Source: Prevotella sp. P6B1 (GTDB lineage: Bacteria > Bacteroidota > Bacteroidia > Bacteroidales > Bacteroidaceae). From it: a DNA stretch of 64,000 nucleotides. Positions 24,860 through 32,609 of the stretch are shown here, in pieces. The notes below the pieces were generated by a model, which was given only the letters and a program-made list of their open reading frames with translations, had not been told where the DNA came from and ran no database searches. The stretch lies in NCBI RefSeq assembly GCF_000702825.1, contig NZ_JNKF01000017.1:1-64000 (forward strand), in the 5' to 3' direction. Both the position numbers and the translations under genes were made by a program. Positions within the stretch are counted from its first letter, which is position 1. The number at the start of each line of letters is the position of its first letter.

Positions 24860-25546
24860 TTAGAGAATTTTTACTAACTCTTTCATGCCTTCGGAGGCGC
24901 CTTTTTGGATTTGTGTGACGCGACCGCCTGCGTTCACAGGGTTAGGGTCGATCAGGTAGATGGGTACGCCAGGACGGGCATAATGCAGCAGGCCTGCGGC
25001 AGGATAGACCACTAACGAAGTGCCGATGATAATCAGAATGTCGGCCTCCTGTACCTCTTCGGCTGCCACGGTGATGTTAGGCACTGCCTCGCCGAAGAAG
25101 ACGATGAACGGGCGCAGCAACGAGCCGTCGCCAGCCTTAGTGCCTGGTTCTATCTCGCAGTTCTCGGGGGTGAGCTGTATCTGGTAGCGCGGGTCGTCAA
25201 CATCCCGACTGGAACACACCTTCATCAGTTCGCCGTGCAGGTGGATGACTTTGGTGGAACCTGCCATTTCATGCAGGTTATCAACATTCTGTGTCACCAC
25301 TGTCACATTGTAGTTCTTCTCGAGTTCTGCCACCAGTTTATGCCCTTCGTTGGGCTTGACGCCCCAGCACTTTTTACGGAGCATATTGTAAAAATTGGTG
25401 ACGAGTGTAGGGTCGTCCAGCCAACCCTCGTGAGTAGCTACTTTCTGTACGGGATAATTTTCCCATAAACCATCGGCATCACGGAAAGTCTTCAGGCCGC
25501 TTTCTACCGACATGCCAGCACCTGTAAGCACAACGATCTTTTTCAT
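24860..25546 (-). CDS. Sirtuin-family NAD-dependent protein deacylase, zinc site degenerate
   Basis: 228 residues. Rossmann and NAD motifs are intact: GAGMSVESGLKTFR (9-22), TQNVDN (85-90), catalytic His104 in HLHGEL, and RPFIVFFGE (145-153). The zinc-ribbon normally has two CxxC pairs; here only Cys111 and Cys130 are at those places and both partners are missing, so structural zinc is probably absent. It should remove acyl groups from lysine with NAD; which acyl group is unknown. Transcribed divergently from the FKBP genes. Confidence 0.9.
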   Translation of the reverse strand: MKKIVVLTGAGMSVESGLKTFRDADGLWENYPVQKVATHEGWLDDPTLVTNFYNMLRKKCWGVKPNEGHKLVAELEKNYNVTVVTQNVDNLHEMAGSTKVIHLHGELMKVCSSRDVDDPRYQIQLTPENCEIEPGTKAGDGSLLRPFIVFFGEAVPNITVAAEEVQEADILIIIGTSLVVYPAAGLLHYARPGVPIYLIDPNPVNAGGRVTQIQKGASEGMKELVKIL

Positions 25547-25572
25547 AAGAATGATTTTTAAGTTTGATGTTG

Positions 25573-25580
25573 CAAAAATA
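25573..25580 (-). promoter_or_regulatory. -7 box of the sirtuin gene
   Basis: TATTTTTG on the minus strand, 26 bases upstream of the ATG at 25546. Confidence 0.5.
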
Positions 25581-25644
25581 CAACTTTTCTGATATAAAAA
25601 AGAAATTTTAGCAATTATAATGCATCGGAATAAGAAAAAAAGTG

Positions 25645-25652
25645 TAACTTTG
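25645..25652 (+). promoter_or_regulatory. -7 box of the FKBP operon
   Basis: TAACTTTG, 42 bases before the ATG at 25695. Confidence 0.6.
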
Positions 25653-25694
25653 CAGCCGATTTTTTAGAAGGTTACACATTATTAATAAATAGAA

Positions 25695-26300
25695 ATGGAT
25701 AAGTTAAGTTATGCTTTAGGTCTGGGCATTGGTCAGCAGTTGTCTCAGATGGGTGCTGAGAACATCAGTGCCGAGGATTTTGCACAGGCCATCAACGATG
25801 TGCTGAAGGGCAATGAGTTGAAGGTTTCACACCGTGAGGCTCAGACTATTGTACAGGAATATTTCCAGAAGCAGGAGCAGAAGCTCCAGGCTGAGCGTGC
25901 CGAGAAAGGAAAGGCACATAAGGAGGCTGGCGAGAAGTTCCTCGCTGAGAATAGTAAGAAGGATGGAGTCATCACCCTGCCCAGCGGCCTGCAGTATCAG
26001 GTGCTGAAGGAGGGTAACGGTAAGAAGCCATCTGCAAAGGATACCGTACAGTGCCACTACGAGGGCACACTGATTGATGGTACCGTATTCGATAGCTCAT
26101 ATCAGCGTGGCGAGCCCGCTACATTCCCACTCCAGCAGGTAATCGCTGGTTGGACCGAGGGTGTTCAGCTCATGCAGGAGGGTGCTAAGTACCGTTTCTT
26201 CATCCCTTACCGCTTGGCTTATGGCGAAGGTGGTGCTGGTGCTTCTATTCCTCCATTCGCAGCTCTGATCTTCGATGTAGAGTTAATACAAGTAGTTTAA
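25695..26300 (+). CDS. FKBP-type peptidyl-prolyl isomerase, no signal peptide
   Basis: 201 residues. An N-terminal helical dimerisation domain as in Mip/FkpA (about 1-95) is followed by the FKBP domain (about 105-201: GLQYQVLKEGNG, CHYEGTLIDGTVFDSSY, VIAGWTEGVQLMQEGAKYRFFIP, AYGEGG, FDVELIQV). It speeds proline isomerisation during folding. The start Met is directly followed by DKLSYALGLGIG without a signal peptide, so this member appears cytoplasmic, unlike the two paralogs after it. Confidence 0.92.
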   Translation: MDKLSYALGLGIGQQLSQMGAENISAEDFAQAINDVLKGNELKVSHREAQTIVQEYFQKQEQKLQAERAEKGKAHKEAGEKFLAENSKKDGVITLPSGLQYQVLKEGNGKKPSAKDTVQCHYEGTLIDGTVFDSSYQRGEPATFPLQQVIAGWTEGVQLMQEGAKYRFFIPYRLAYGEGGAGASIPPFAALIFDVELIQVV

Positions 26301-26317
26301 AATAATAACAGAAAACA

Positions 26318-27196
26318 ATGAAAAAGTTATCAATTGTAGCCGTTCTGGCTATCGCTGCTGCTGGTTTCACCGCATGTGGCAATTCAACTCCTAAAGCTAG
26401 TCTGAAGACAGACGTTGACACCATGAGCTACGCTATTGGTATGGCTCAGACTCAGGGTCTGAAAGAGTATCTCGTTGGTAGTCTCGATGTAGATACTGCT
26501 TACATGGCTGAGTTCATCAAAGGTCTGAACGAGGGTGCCAATGCCGGTGACAACAAGAAGAAGGCTGCATACTATGCAGGTATTCAGATTGGTCAGCAGA
26601 TTTCTAACCGTATGATCAAGGGTATCAACCATGAGGTATTCGGTGAGGATTCTACCAAGACAATCTCTCTGAAGAACTTCCTGGCTGGATTCATCAGTGG
26701 TACAACTGGTAAGAAGGGGCTGATGACTCCCGAGGTTGCTCAGGAGGTTGCTCAGCGCCTGATCCAGGAAATCAAGGCTAAGGAGATGTTGAAGACCTAC
26801 GGTCCTAACAAGGAGGCTGGTGAGAAGTTCCTCGCTGCTAATGCCAAGAAGGACGGTGTGAAGACTCTGCCCGGCGGTGTACAGTATAAGGTTATCAAGG
26901 AGGGTACAGGTGCTATCCCTGCTGATACTTCACTGGTAAAGGTACACTACGAGGGTCGTCTGATCAATGATACAATCTTTGATAGCTCTTACAAGCGTGG
27001 TGAGCCTACTACATTCCGTGCTAACCAGGTAATCAAGGGTTGGACTGAGGCTCTGACTCACATGCCTGCTGGTTCTGTATGGGAGGTTTACATTCCTCAG
27101 GATCTGGCTTACGGTGAGCGTGCTCAGCGTAACATCGACCCATTCTCAACTCTGATCTTCAAGATCGAACTGCTCGAGGTTAATCCTAAGAAGTAA
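26318..27196 (+). CDS. FKBP-type peptidyl-prolyl isomerase lipoprotein
   Basis: 292 residues. Lipoprotein signal with Cys20 (GFTAC). Mip-type N-terminal helical domain (about 30-175, with YAIGMAQTQGLKEYL) and C-terminal FKBP domain (about 180-290). Likely an envelope folding factor held to a membrane. The stop codon at 27194-27196 directly abuts the next ATG. Confidence 0.92.
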   Translation: MKKLSIVAVLAIAAAGFTACGNSTPKASLKTDVDTMSYAIGMAQTQGLKEYLVGSLDVDTAYMAEFIKGLNEGANAGDNKKKAAYYAGIQIGQQISNRMIKGINHEVFGEDSTKTISLKNFLAGFISGTTGKKGLMTPEVAQEVAQRLIQEIKAKEMLKTYGPNKEAGEKFLAANAKKDGVKTLPGGVQYKVIKEGTGAIPADTSLVKVHYEGRLINDTIFDSSYKRGEPTTFRANQVIKGWTEALTHMPAGSVWEVYIPQDLAYGERAQRNIDPFSTLIFKIELLEVNPKK

Positions 27197-28147
27197 ATGA
27201 AAAAGACTATGATTATTGCACTCGCCCTTGTGGCGGGTGCATCTTTATCTATAGATGCTGCCAAGAAAAAGAAGGTAGTCAAGCAGCAGAAGCCTGCTGT
27301 CGAGGTTTTCAGCTTGAAGTCTGTTTCTGACTCTATCAGTTATACAGCTGGTATGAGTGTTGGTAGCAGTGTTATTCCTTTCTTGCTCCAGCAGAAGGTG
27401 GATACCGCTTATATGGCCGACTTCGTACGTGGATTCCAGGAGGCTGCCAAGGCCGAGGGCGATGCACGTCAGAAGGCTTATCTGATGGGTATTCAGATTG
27501 CTAATCAGGTAAATGAGCGTGTACTCCCCAGTGTTAAGCATGACTTCGAGGGCTCTTCTGATTCTATCGAGACCGCAAAGTTCTATCGTGGATTCACAGA
27601 TGCACTGCTGAAGGATACTTCTGTATGCAAGGTGCTTGATGCTGAAAGCTACTACATGGTGAAGACCAAGGTGGCCAAGGCAGTGAAGGAAGAGAAACTC
27701 TATGGCGCCAACCGCGACGCTGGTAAGAAGTTCCTGACTGATAATGCCAAGAAAGATGGGGTGGTTACCCTGCCCAGCGGTCTGCAGTACAAGGTGCTGA
27801 AACAGGGTAAGGGCGCTGTGCCTACCTTGAGTGATAAGGTGATGGTGAACTATGAGGGCCGACTGATTGATGGCACTGTGTTCGATGCCTCAAAGAATCA
27901 TGGCGACAAGCCTGCTGAGTTCCGTCCCACTGATGTCATCAAGGGCTGGACCGAGGCACTGACAATGATGCCTGTTGGCTCAAAATGGCAGCTCTACATC
28001 CCTGCCGAGCTGGCTTACGGCAATCGTGAGGCAGGTCAGATCAAGCCTTACAGCACACTGATTTTTGATATCGAGCTTGTTGGAATCGATGGTAAGACAT
28101 CGACAACCGGCAAAAACACCAAAAGTCAGAAAAAAACAAAGAAATAA
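27197..28147 (+). CDS. FKBP-type peptidyl-prolyl isomerase, exported
   Basis: 316 residues with a type I signal peptide (about 1-21, ending DAA) rather than a lipobox, then a Lys-rich stretch, a Mip-type helical domain and an FKBP domain (about 185-295). The last about 17 residues are very basic (KNTKSQKKTKK). With its two upstream neighbours it forms a tandem family whose members would go to different compartments. A clean terminator follows. Confidence 0.92.
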   Translation: MKKTMIIALALVAGASLSIDAAKKKKVVKQQKPAVEVFSLKSVSDSISYTAGMSVGSSVIPFLLQQKVDTAYMADFVRGFQEAAKAEGDARQKAYLMGIQIANQVNERVLPSVKHDFEGSSDSIETAKFYRGFTDALLKDTSVCKVLDAESYYMVKTKVAKAVKEEKLYGANRDAGKKFLTDNAKKDGVVTLPSGLQYKVLKQGKGAVPTLSDKVMVNYEGRLIDGTVFDASKNHGDKPAEFRPTDVIKGWTEALTMMPVGSKWQLYIPAELAYGNREAGQIKPYSTLIFDIELVGIDGKTSTTGKNTKSQKKTKK

Positions 28148-28150
28148 GTA

Positions 28151-28181
28151 AGTGTGTCACGAAAGTGACACGCTTTTTTTA
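28151..28181 (+). terminator. Intrinsic terminator of the FKBP operon
   Basis: Stem AGTGTGTCAC / GTGACACGCT with a GAAA tetraloop and a following run of seven or more T. Confidence 0.92.
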
Positions 28182-28199
28182 ATTTTTTCTCCAAAAAAG

Positions 28200-28230
28200 T
28201 TGCATTGTTCGATTAAAATGCTTACTTTTG
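28200..28230 (+). promoter_or_regulatory. Promoter of the AsnC-peptidase operon
   Basis: TTG (28200-28202), 20-base spacer, TACTTTTG (28223-28230), 30 bases before the ATG at 28261. Confidence 0.6.
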
Positions 28231-28260
28231 CTGACAAAATGTAACCAAAAGGGGAAAATC

Positions 28261-28740
28261 ATGGAAAAAATTGATTTTTTGGATAAGAAGATATTGAGTA
28301 TCCTATCCAAGAATGCGCGTATTCCTTTCAAGGATGTAGCAGCAGAGTGTAATGTTTCAAGAGCCGCCATTCACCAGCGTGTTCAGCACCTGATTGATGC
28401 TGATGTGATTACTGGTAGTGGATTCGATGTTAATCCTAAAAGTCTGGGCTATTCTACCTGTACTTATGTAGGTATCACCCTTGAAAAGGGATCGATGTAT
28501 AAAGAGGTGGTAGAGCGCCTGCAACATATTCCAGAGGTAGTGGAATGTCACTTTACTACTGGTCCGTATACGATGATGGTAAAGCTCTATGCCAAGGACA
28601 ACGAGCAGCTGATGGAACTGTTGAACGGCAAACTGCAGGGCATTCCTGGTGTTGTAGCCACAGAAACCCTGATCTCGCTGGAGCAGAGCCTGAAGCGTGA
28701 GATACCTATCGTACTCGACGAAGACGATAAGAAACTATGA
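28261..28740 (+). CDS. Lrp/AsnC-family transcriptional regulator
   Basis: 159 residues: N-terminal winged helix-turn-helix (LDKKILSILSKNARIPFKDVAAECNVSRAAIHQRVQ region, about 4-60) and C-terminal RAM effector domain (about 70-145) that usually binds an amino acid. The start MEKIDFLD is set by the promoter. Its last four bases overlap the start of the downstream hydrolase (ATGA), so it likely controls this operon in response to an amino acid set free by its peptidases (inference). Confidence 0.93.
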   Translation: MEKIDFLDKKILSILSKNARIPFKDVAAECNVSRAAIHQRVQHLIDADVITGSGFDVNPKSLGYSTCTYVGITLEKGSMYKEVVERLQHIPEVVECHFTTGPYTMMVKLYAKDNEQLMELLNGKLQGIPGVVATETLISLEQSLKREIPIVLDEDDKKL

Positions 28741-30455
28741 ACAGATTTGACCTTCAGTCGCATCTGAGTGATGTGTATGCTCACTTCCCAGAGGCTGAGA
28801 AGCGTCCAATAATCGGTATCACTGGTAATTACGAAGACCTGACCTGTAAGTTAGGTCGCGGCTATTACCAGTCGGTAGTCGAGGCGGGTGGTGTGCCTGT
28901 AGTGATACCACCTGTAGCTGATAAACATGTGATTGTGAACACCCTGGAGCATATCGACGCCCTGATTTTGAGTGGAGGCGGCGATATTAATCCTTTATGG
29001 GCTGGTGAGGATCCCTCGCCTAAGCTTCATGGTATCAATCAGGAGCGCGACCTTCCTGAACTGTTGATAGCCCGTTTGGCTTATAACCGTCAGATCCCGA
29101 TGTTAGGCATCTGTCGTGGTATCCAGACGTTGGCTACGGCTTTAGGCGGAAAGGTGCGTCAGGATATCAGCGATGTGGCTACAGTGAAACATTCGCAGGA
29201 TGCCGACCGTTCGGAGGCAACCCATCGTGTGAAGATTGAACAAGATTCGGTTCTTTACAGCATATATGGCCATGAGAACCTGATGGTCAACTCGTTCCAT
29301 CACCAGGCAGTGTCGGAAGCCGGCGACAAGTTCAAGGTTGTAGCCAAGTCGGCTGATGGAATTGTTGAGGCGATGGAGAGCAGTGAGTTCAAGTCGATAC
29401 TCGGTGTGCAGTGGCATCCAGAGTGTATGGCTGATGGTCTGCCCTTGTTCCAGTGGCTGGTGGGCGAGGCCAAGTGCTTTCATGAAGCCCACAGAACGCA
29501 TGATCGTGTGCTGACACTCGACACCCATTGCGATACCCCGATGTTTTTCCCTCAAGGAATTCATTTTGATCATCGTGATTCCAAGATTCTTGTCGATCTG
29601 CATAAGATGACAGAAGGTCGTCAGGATGCTACCATCATGGTGGCTTATCTGCCACAGCCAACGGTTAATCCTACGGCTTTTGCCGACGATATCTTCGACC
29701 AGATTGAGGTGATTGTGAGTCAGAACAGCGATTATATCCGTATTGCCAGCACCCCTCACGACCTGTGGATGAACAAGCACATGGGATTGAAGAGCATCAT
29801 GCTGGGCATAGAGAACGGTATCGCCATCGATGGAAAACTGGAGAATCTGCAGCACTTTGTGGATCGAGGCATTGTGTATATGACACTTTGTCATAATGGC
29901 GATAATGATATCTGCGATTCGGCTTCTAAAACCAATCATACCCACCATGGTGTGAGTGCCTTTGGTGAGCAGGTCATCAAAGAGATGAACCGTCTGGGCG
30001 TGATCGTCGATATGAGTCACGCCGGCGAGGAGAGCTTCTATCAGGCTTTGGAAATCAGTAGCAAGCCTATTGTGTGCAGCCACTCTTCTGCCCGTGCGCT
30101 TTGTGATCATCCACGTAACCTGACTGACGACCAGATGCGTGCCCTTGCTGCTAAGGGCGGTGTGGCGCAGACTACCATCTATCATGGTTTCCTGAAGAAG
30201 GACGGCGAGGCAACCATCAACGATGTGATGGCTCACTTAGAGCATGCCATCGACGTGATGGGCATCGACCATGTGGGGCTGGGTACCGACTTTGATGGCG
30301 ATGGCGGCGTTCGTGGTCTGGCTGATTCGTCGGAGCTGATTAACTTTACCCGCAGATTGCTGGCGCGCCGTTTCAGCGAACAGGACATCCAGAAAATCTG
30401 GGGTGGTAACTTCCTGCGTGTGATGGAGGAGGTACAGAGAAACGTGAAAAGGTAA
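28737..30455 (+). CDS. Fusion of C26 gamma-glutamyl hydrolase and M19 membrane-dipeptidase-type domains
   Basis: 572 residues in two enzyme halves. N-terminal class I glutaminase-like C26 domain (about 22-250): nucleophile Cys126 in GICRG, His227 and Glu229 in QWHPE; relatives such as PuuD cleave gamma-glutamyl bonds. C-terminal M19 dipeptidase (about 258-570): metal ligands His264 and Asp266 (DTHCD), Glu359 (IENG), His428 (MSHAG), His449 (CSHSS), and GTDFDGDGG. No signal peptide, so both activities are cytoplasmic. The pairing suggests stepwise breakdown of gamma-glutamyl peptides, for example glutathione-like or cell-wall-derived. Confidence 0.92.
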   Translation: MNRFDLQSHLSDVYAHFPEAEKRPIIGITGNYEDLTCKLGRGYYQSVVEAGGVPVVIPPVADKHVIVNTLEHIDALILSGGGDINPLWAGEDPSPKLHGINQERDLPELLIARLAYNRQIPMLGICRGIQTLATALGGKVRQDISDVATVKHSQDADRSEATHRVKIEQDSVLYSIYGHENLMVNSFHHQAVSEAGDKFKVVAKSADGIVEAMESSEFKSILGVQWHPECMADGLPLFQWLVGEAKCFHEAHRTHDRVLTLDTHCDTPMFFPQGIHFDHRDSKILVDLHKMTEGRQDATIMVAYLPQPTVNPTAFADDIFDQIEVIVSQNSDYIRIASTPHDLWMNKHMGLKSIMLGIENGIAIDGKLENLQHFVDRGIVYMTLCHNGDNDICDSASKTNHTHHGVSAFGEQVIKEMNRLGVIVDMSHAGEESFYQALEISSKPIVCSHSSARALCDHPRNLTDDQMRALAAKGGVAQTTIYHGFLKKDGEATINDVMAHLEHAIDVMGIDHVGLGTDFDGDGGVRGLADSSELINFTRRLLARRFSEQDIQKIWGGNFLRVMEEVQRNVKR

Positions 30456-30476
30456 AAGGGTAAAAAAGTAAAATTT
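30446..30476 (+). repeat. GGTAAAA repeat at the end of the fusion hydrolase gene
   Basis: Three to four units of the AAGGTAAAA type; the stop codon of the fusion gene (30453-30455) lies within it. Bases 30447-30470 are complementary to 30549-30526 at 22 of 24 positions. Confidence 0.7.
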
Positions 30477-30479
30477 GAA

Positions 30480-31502
30480 ATGAGAGATAATAAAATAGCA
30501 AAAGTAATGAGGTTGGTAAGGATTGTACCTTTTTACCTTTTTACCTTTTTACTTTTAGTGAGTTGTGGTAATCTGAAGAAACAGACCACTGATGAGTCTG
30601 TGTCAATGCAGCCTATTGGTCCTGCTTTCTGTGCAGATAGTGCGTATCAGTACTGTCAGGCTCAGTGCGATTTTGGTCCTCGTACCATGAACAGTCAGGC
30701 ACACGATGATTGCGAAGCGTGGATTATCTCGAAGTTCAAGAGCTTCGGCATGACGGTGCTGCCGCAGAAGGCTGTGCTCAAAGGCTATGACGGCACGCCG
30801 CTCCACAGCACCAATATCATTGCCAGCTATCGTCCGGAACAGAAAGACCGTATTCTGCTTTGTGCCCACTGGGACAGTCGCCCTTGGGCTGATAATGATC
30901 CTGATGAAGCCAACTGGAAAACGCCTGTGATGGCTGCCAACGATGGCGCCTCGGGTGTGGCAGTGATGCTTGAAGTGGCTCGATTGCTGTCGCAGGACAC
31001 CTTGAAGCTGGGTGTAGACTTTATCTGCTTTGATACTGAAGACTGGGGTGTGCCTCAGTGGGAGGAGAATGATTACGAGGGCGACTCATGGGCTCTTGGG
31101 TCTCAGTACTGGGCAGCCAACCTGCATCAGAAAGGCTATAAGGCCCGTTTCGGCATTCTGCTTGATATGGTAGGCGGTCAGGGTGCACAGTTCTATAAGG
31201 AGGCCATGTCGGTACAGTATGCCAGTCATATTGTGGATAAGGTTTGGCGCGCTGCACAGGTTGTTGGCTATGGTAGCTTCTTCCCTGGTCAGATAGGCGG
31301 GGGTGTTACTGATGATCATCTGCCTGTCAATACGAAGGCTAAGATCCCTACCATCGATATCATCCCACACTATCCCAATTGTGCGCAGAGCACCTTTGGA
31401 CCTACCTGGCATACCATCAATGATGATATGGCGCATATCGATAAAAATACCCTACAAGCAGTAGGGCAGACATTGATTCAGGTACTCTTCTCAGAGAAGT
31501 AG
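30480..31502 (+). CDS. M28-family / glutaminyl-peptide-cyclotransferase-like lipoprotein
   Basis: 340 residues from the first ATG; ATG 30507 would give a more typical lipoprotein signal (MRLVRIVPFYLFTFLLLVSC). Lipobox LLVSC. The zinc-peptidase fold has His130 and Asp132 (CAHWDSRPW), the Asp of AANDGASG, the Glu pair region DTEDW, LDMVGG, and a late His (TWHTINDD). Sequence style is closer to glutaminyl cyclases, which form N-terminal pyroglutamate, than to aminopeptidases. The signal peptide is encoded by a three-fold CCTTTTTA repeat. Confidence 0.88.
   Translation: MRDNKIAKVMRLVRIVPFYLFTFLLLVSCGNLKKQTTDESVSMQPIGPAFCADSAYQYCQAQCDFGPRTMNSQAHDDCEAWIISKFKSFGMTVLPQKAVLKGYDGTPLHSTNIIASYRPEQKDRILLCAHWDSRPWADNDPDEANWKTPVMAANDGASGVAVMLEVARLLSQDTLKLGVDFICFDTEDWGVPQWEENDYEGDSWALGSQYWAANLHQKGYKARFGILLDMVGGQGAQFYKEAMSVQYASHIVDKVWRAAQVVGYGSFFPGQIGGGVTDDHLPVNTKAKIPTIDIIPHYPNCAQSTFGPTWHTINDDMAHIDKNTLQAVGQTLIQVLFSEK
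30526..30557 (+). repeat. CCTTTTTA repeat encoding a signal peptide
   Basis: Three tandem units, translated as PFYLFTFLL. Inverted relative to the copy at 30446-30476, so the mRNA could fold a 24-bp stem with the start codon(s) in its loop. Confidence 0.7.
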
Positions 31503-31520
31503 TACCTGAATCATCTTTTT
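31475..31520 (+). terminator. Terminator overlapping the end of the M28 gene
   Basis: GATTCAGGTACT (31475-31486) pairs with AGTACCTGAATC (31501-31512), with an inner CTTCTC/GAGAAG stem, then a T-run at 31515-31519. The stop codon (31500-31502) is inside the hairpin. Confidence 0.85.
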
Positions 31521-31529
31521 ACTCTGTTT

Positions 31530-32609
31530 TTATTTGGGCTGTTCTGCCTCTAAGTTCTCTACCGCTCCTGTCAGGGGGTGGAGTAAGAGGCGTGTGGTAT
31601 ATTTCTTGTTGAACAAGGCGCCGCTCAGCAACTCTACATTGCCAAACTGTGCGGCAGGGAACTCGCTGGCCAGAATCTGGTTCTTGGCGTCGAAGATGGT
31701 GGCGCGCAGTCTGCCGGGAATGTTCACATAGATGCCTGCCTGCTGAGGCTTGACGGCCTTCTTGGGGTCAGCAGGTGCTGGCTCGGCAACTGTCTTCAGA
31801 TTCTCTATATTAATATAATAAGGTGTACCAGAGAGGTCGTCGTTGTCAACCAGTCCGAATTCAGGCGAGATGCGGAATAGTACGTCACGCTTGATGGGCT
31901 TGTCAACTATGTAGGTGATGGTGTGACTGGTGGTGTCGCAAGTGGTGACACCAGTAAACATACTGGTCAGGGCCTGGTCCTGTGTGCCCAGCTCCTGCAG
32001 CATCAATCGCAGCTGCTCACCATCTTTAGGCATGAAGTCGGCCTGTCCCTTAGCCAGCATACCTCTGCTTTCTCTGATTTCATAAATCTCCTGAGCTGTC
32101 AGTTCGGCCATCTTGGCGGTGCTACCTGCTGAAAGGATCTCCTCGCTCAGGTATGACTTGGGCGATTTGGTGATGGGCGCAGCCTTGATGGGGGCTGTGG
32201 TCTGAGGCGTTTTCTGTTGCTTGATGTCTCTGTTGATAGCCAGCAGGATACCGTCGTCGGACAGTCTGACGTTGCAGGCCGATGTCCTGGCGTCGAACTT
32301 CACGGCAAAGCACTTCGAGGTATCGGCCACGGCAAACGGTTCCTGACTGACGGCCATCAGTCGGTACTTGGTAGATGGCGTAGGCGATACGTCCTTGATA
32401 CGCAGGTATTTCTCGGAATATTTGCAAAACTCACCAGGGGTATAGGTGGTCTTCTCTATCTGGAAGGTGATGCGGATAGCGGTCTTGGGCAGGTAATACA
32501 CTGCTCCCTCGCTGGTAACTCCTGGTTTGTATGAACTGATAACTGTCTGGGCCTTCATACTGCCTGTAGTCAGCAGCAAGGCCATAATCATTACTGATAA
32601 TTTATTCAT
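31530..32609 (-). CDS. DUF4831 family protein, exported
   Basis: 359 residues with a signal peptide (about 1-20, ending MKAQ). The GVTSEGAVYYLPKTAIRITFQIEKTTYTPG opening, the TSACNVRLSDDGILLAIN middle and the FNKKYTTRLLLHPLTGA end fit the Bacteroidota family DUF4831; function unknown, envelope location inferred. Translationally coupled to nnr: its ATG overlaps the nnr stop by four bases. Confidence 0.8.
   Translation of the reverse strand: MNKLSVMIMALLLTTGSMKAQTVISSYKPGVTSEGAVYYLPKTAIRITFQIEKTTYTPGEFCKYSEKYLRIKDVSPTPSTKYRLMAVSQEPFAVADTSKCFAVKFDARTSACNVRLSDDGILLAINRDIKQQKTPQTTAPIKAAPITKSPKSYLSEEILSAGSTAKMAELTAQEIYEIRESRGMLAKGQADFMPKDGEQLRLMLQELGTQDQALTSMFTGVTTCDTTSHTITYIVDKPIKRDVLFRISPEFGLVDNDDLSGTPYYINIENLKTVAEPAPADPKKAVKPQQAGIYVNIPGRLRATIFDAKNQILASEFPAAQFGNVELLSGALFNKKYTTRLLLHPLTGAVENLEAEQPK

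Noticed and set aside
29142..30236. 364-codon open frame antisense to the C26-M19 fusion gene
   Set aside because: Shadow of a gene whose catalytic residues are all in place; translation looks random.
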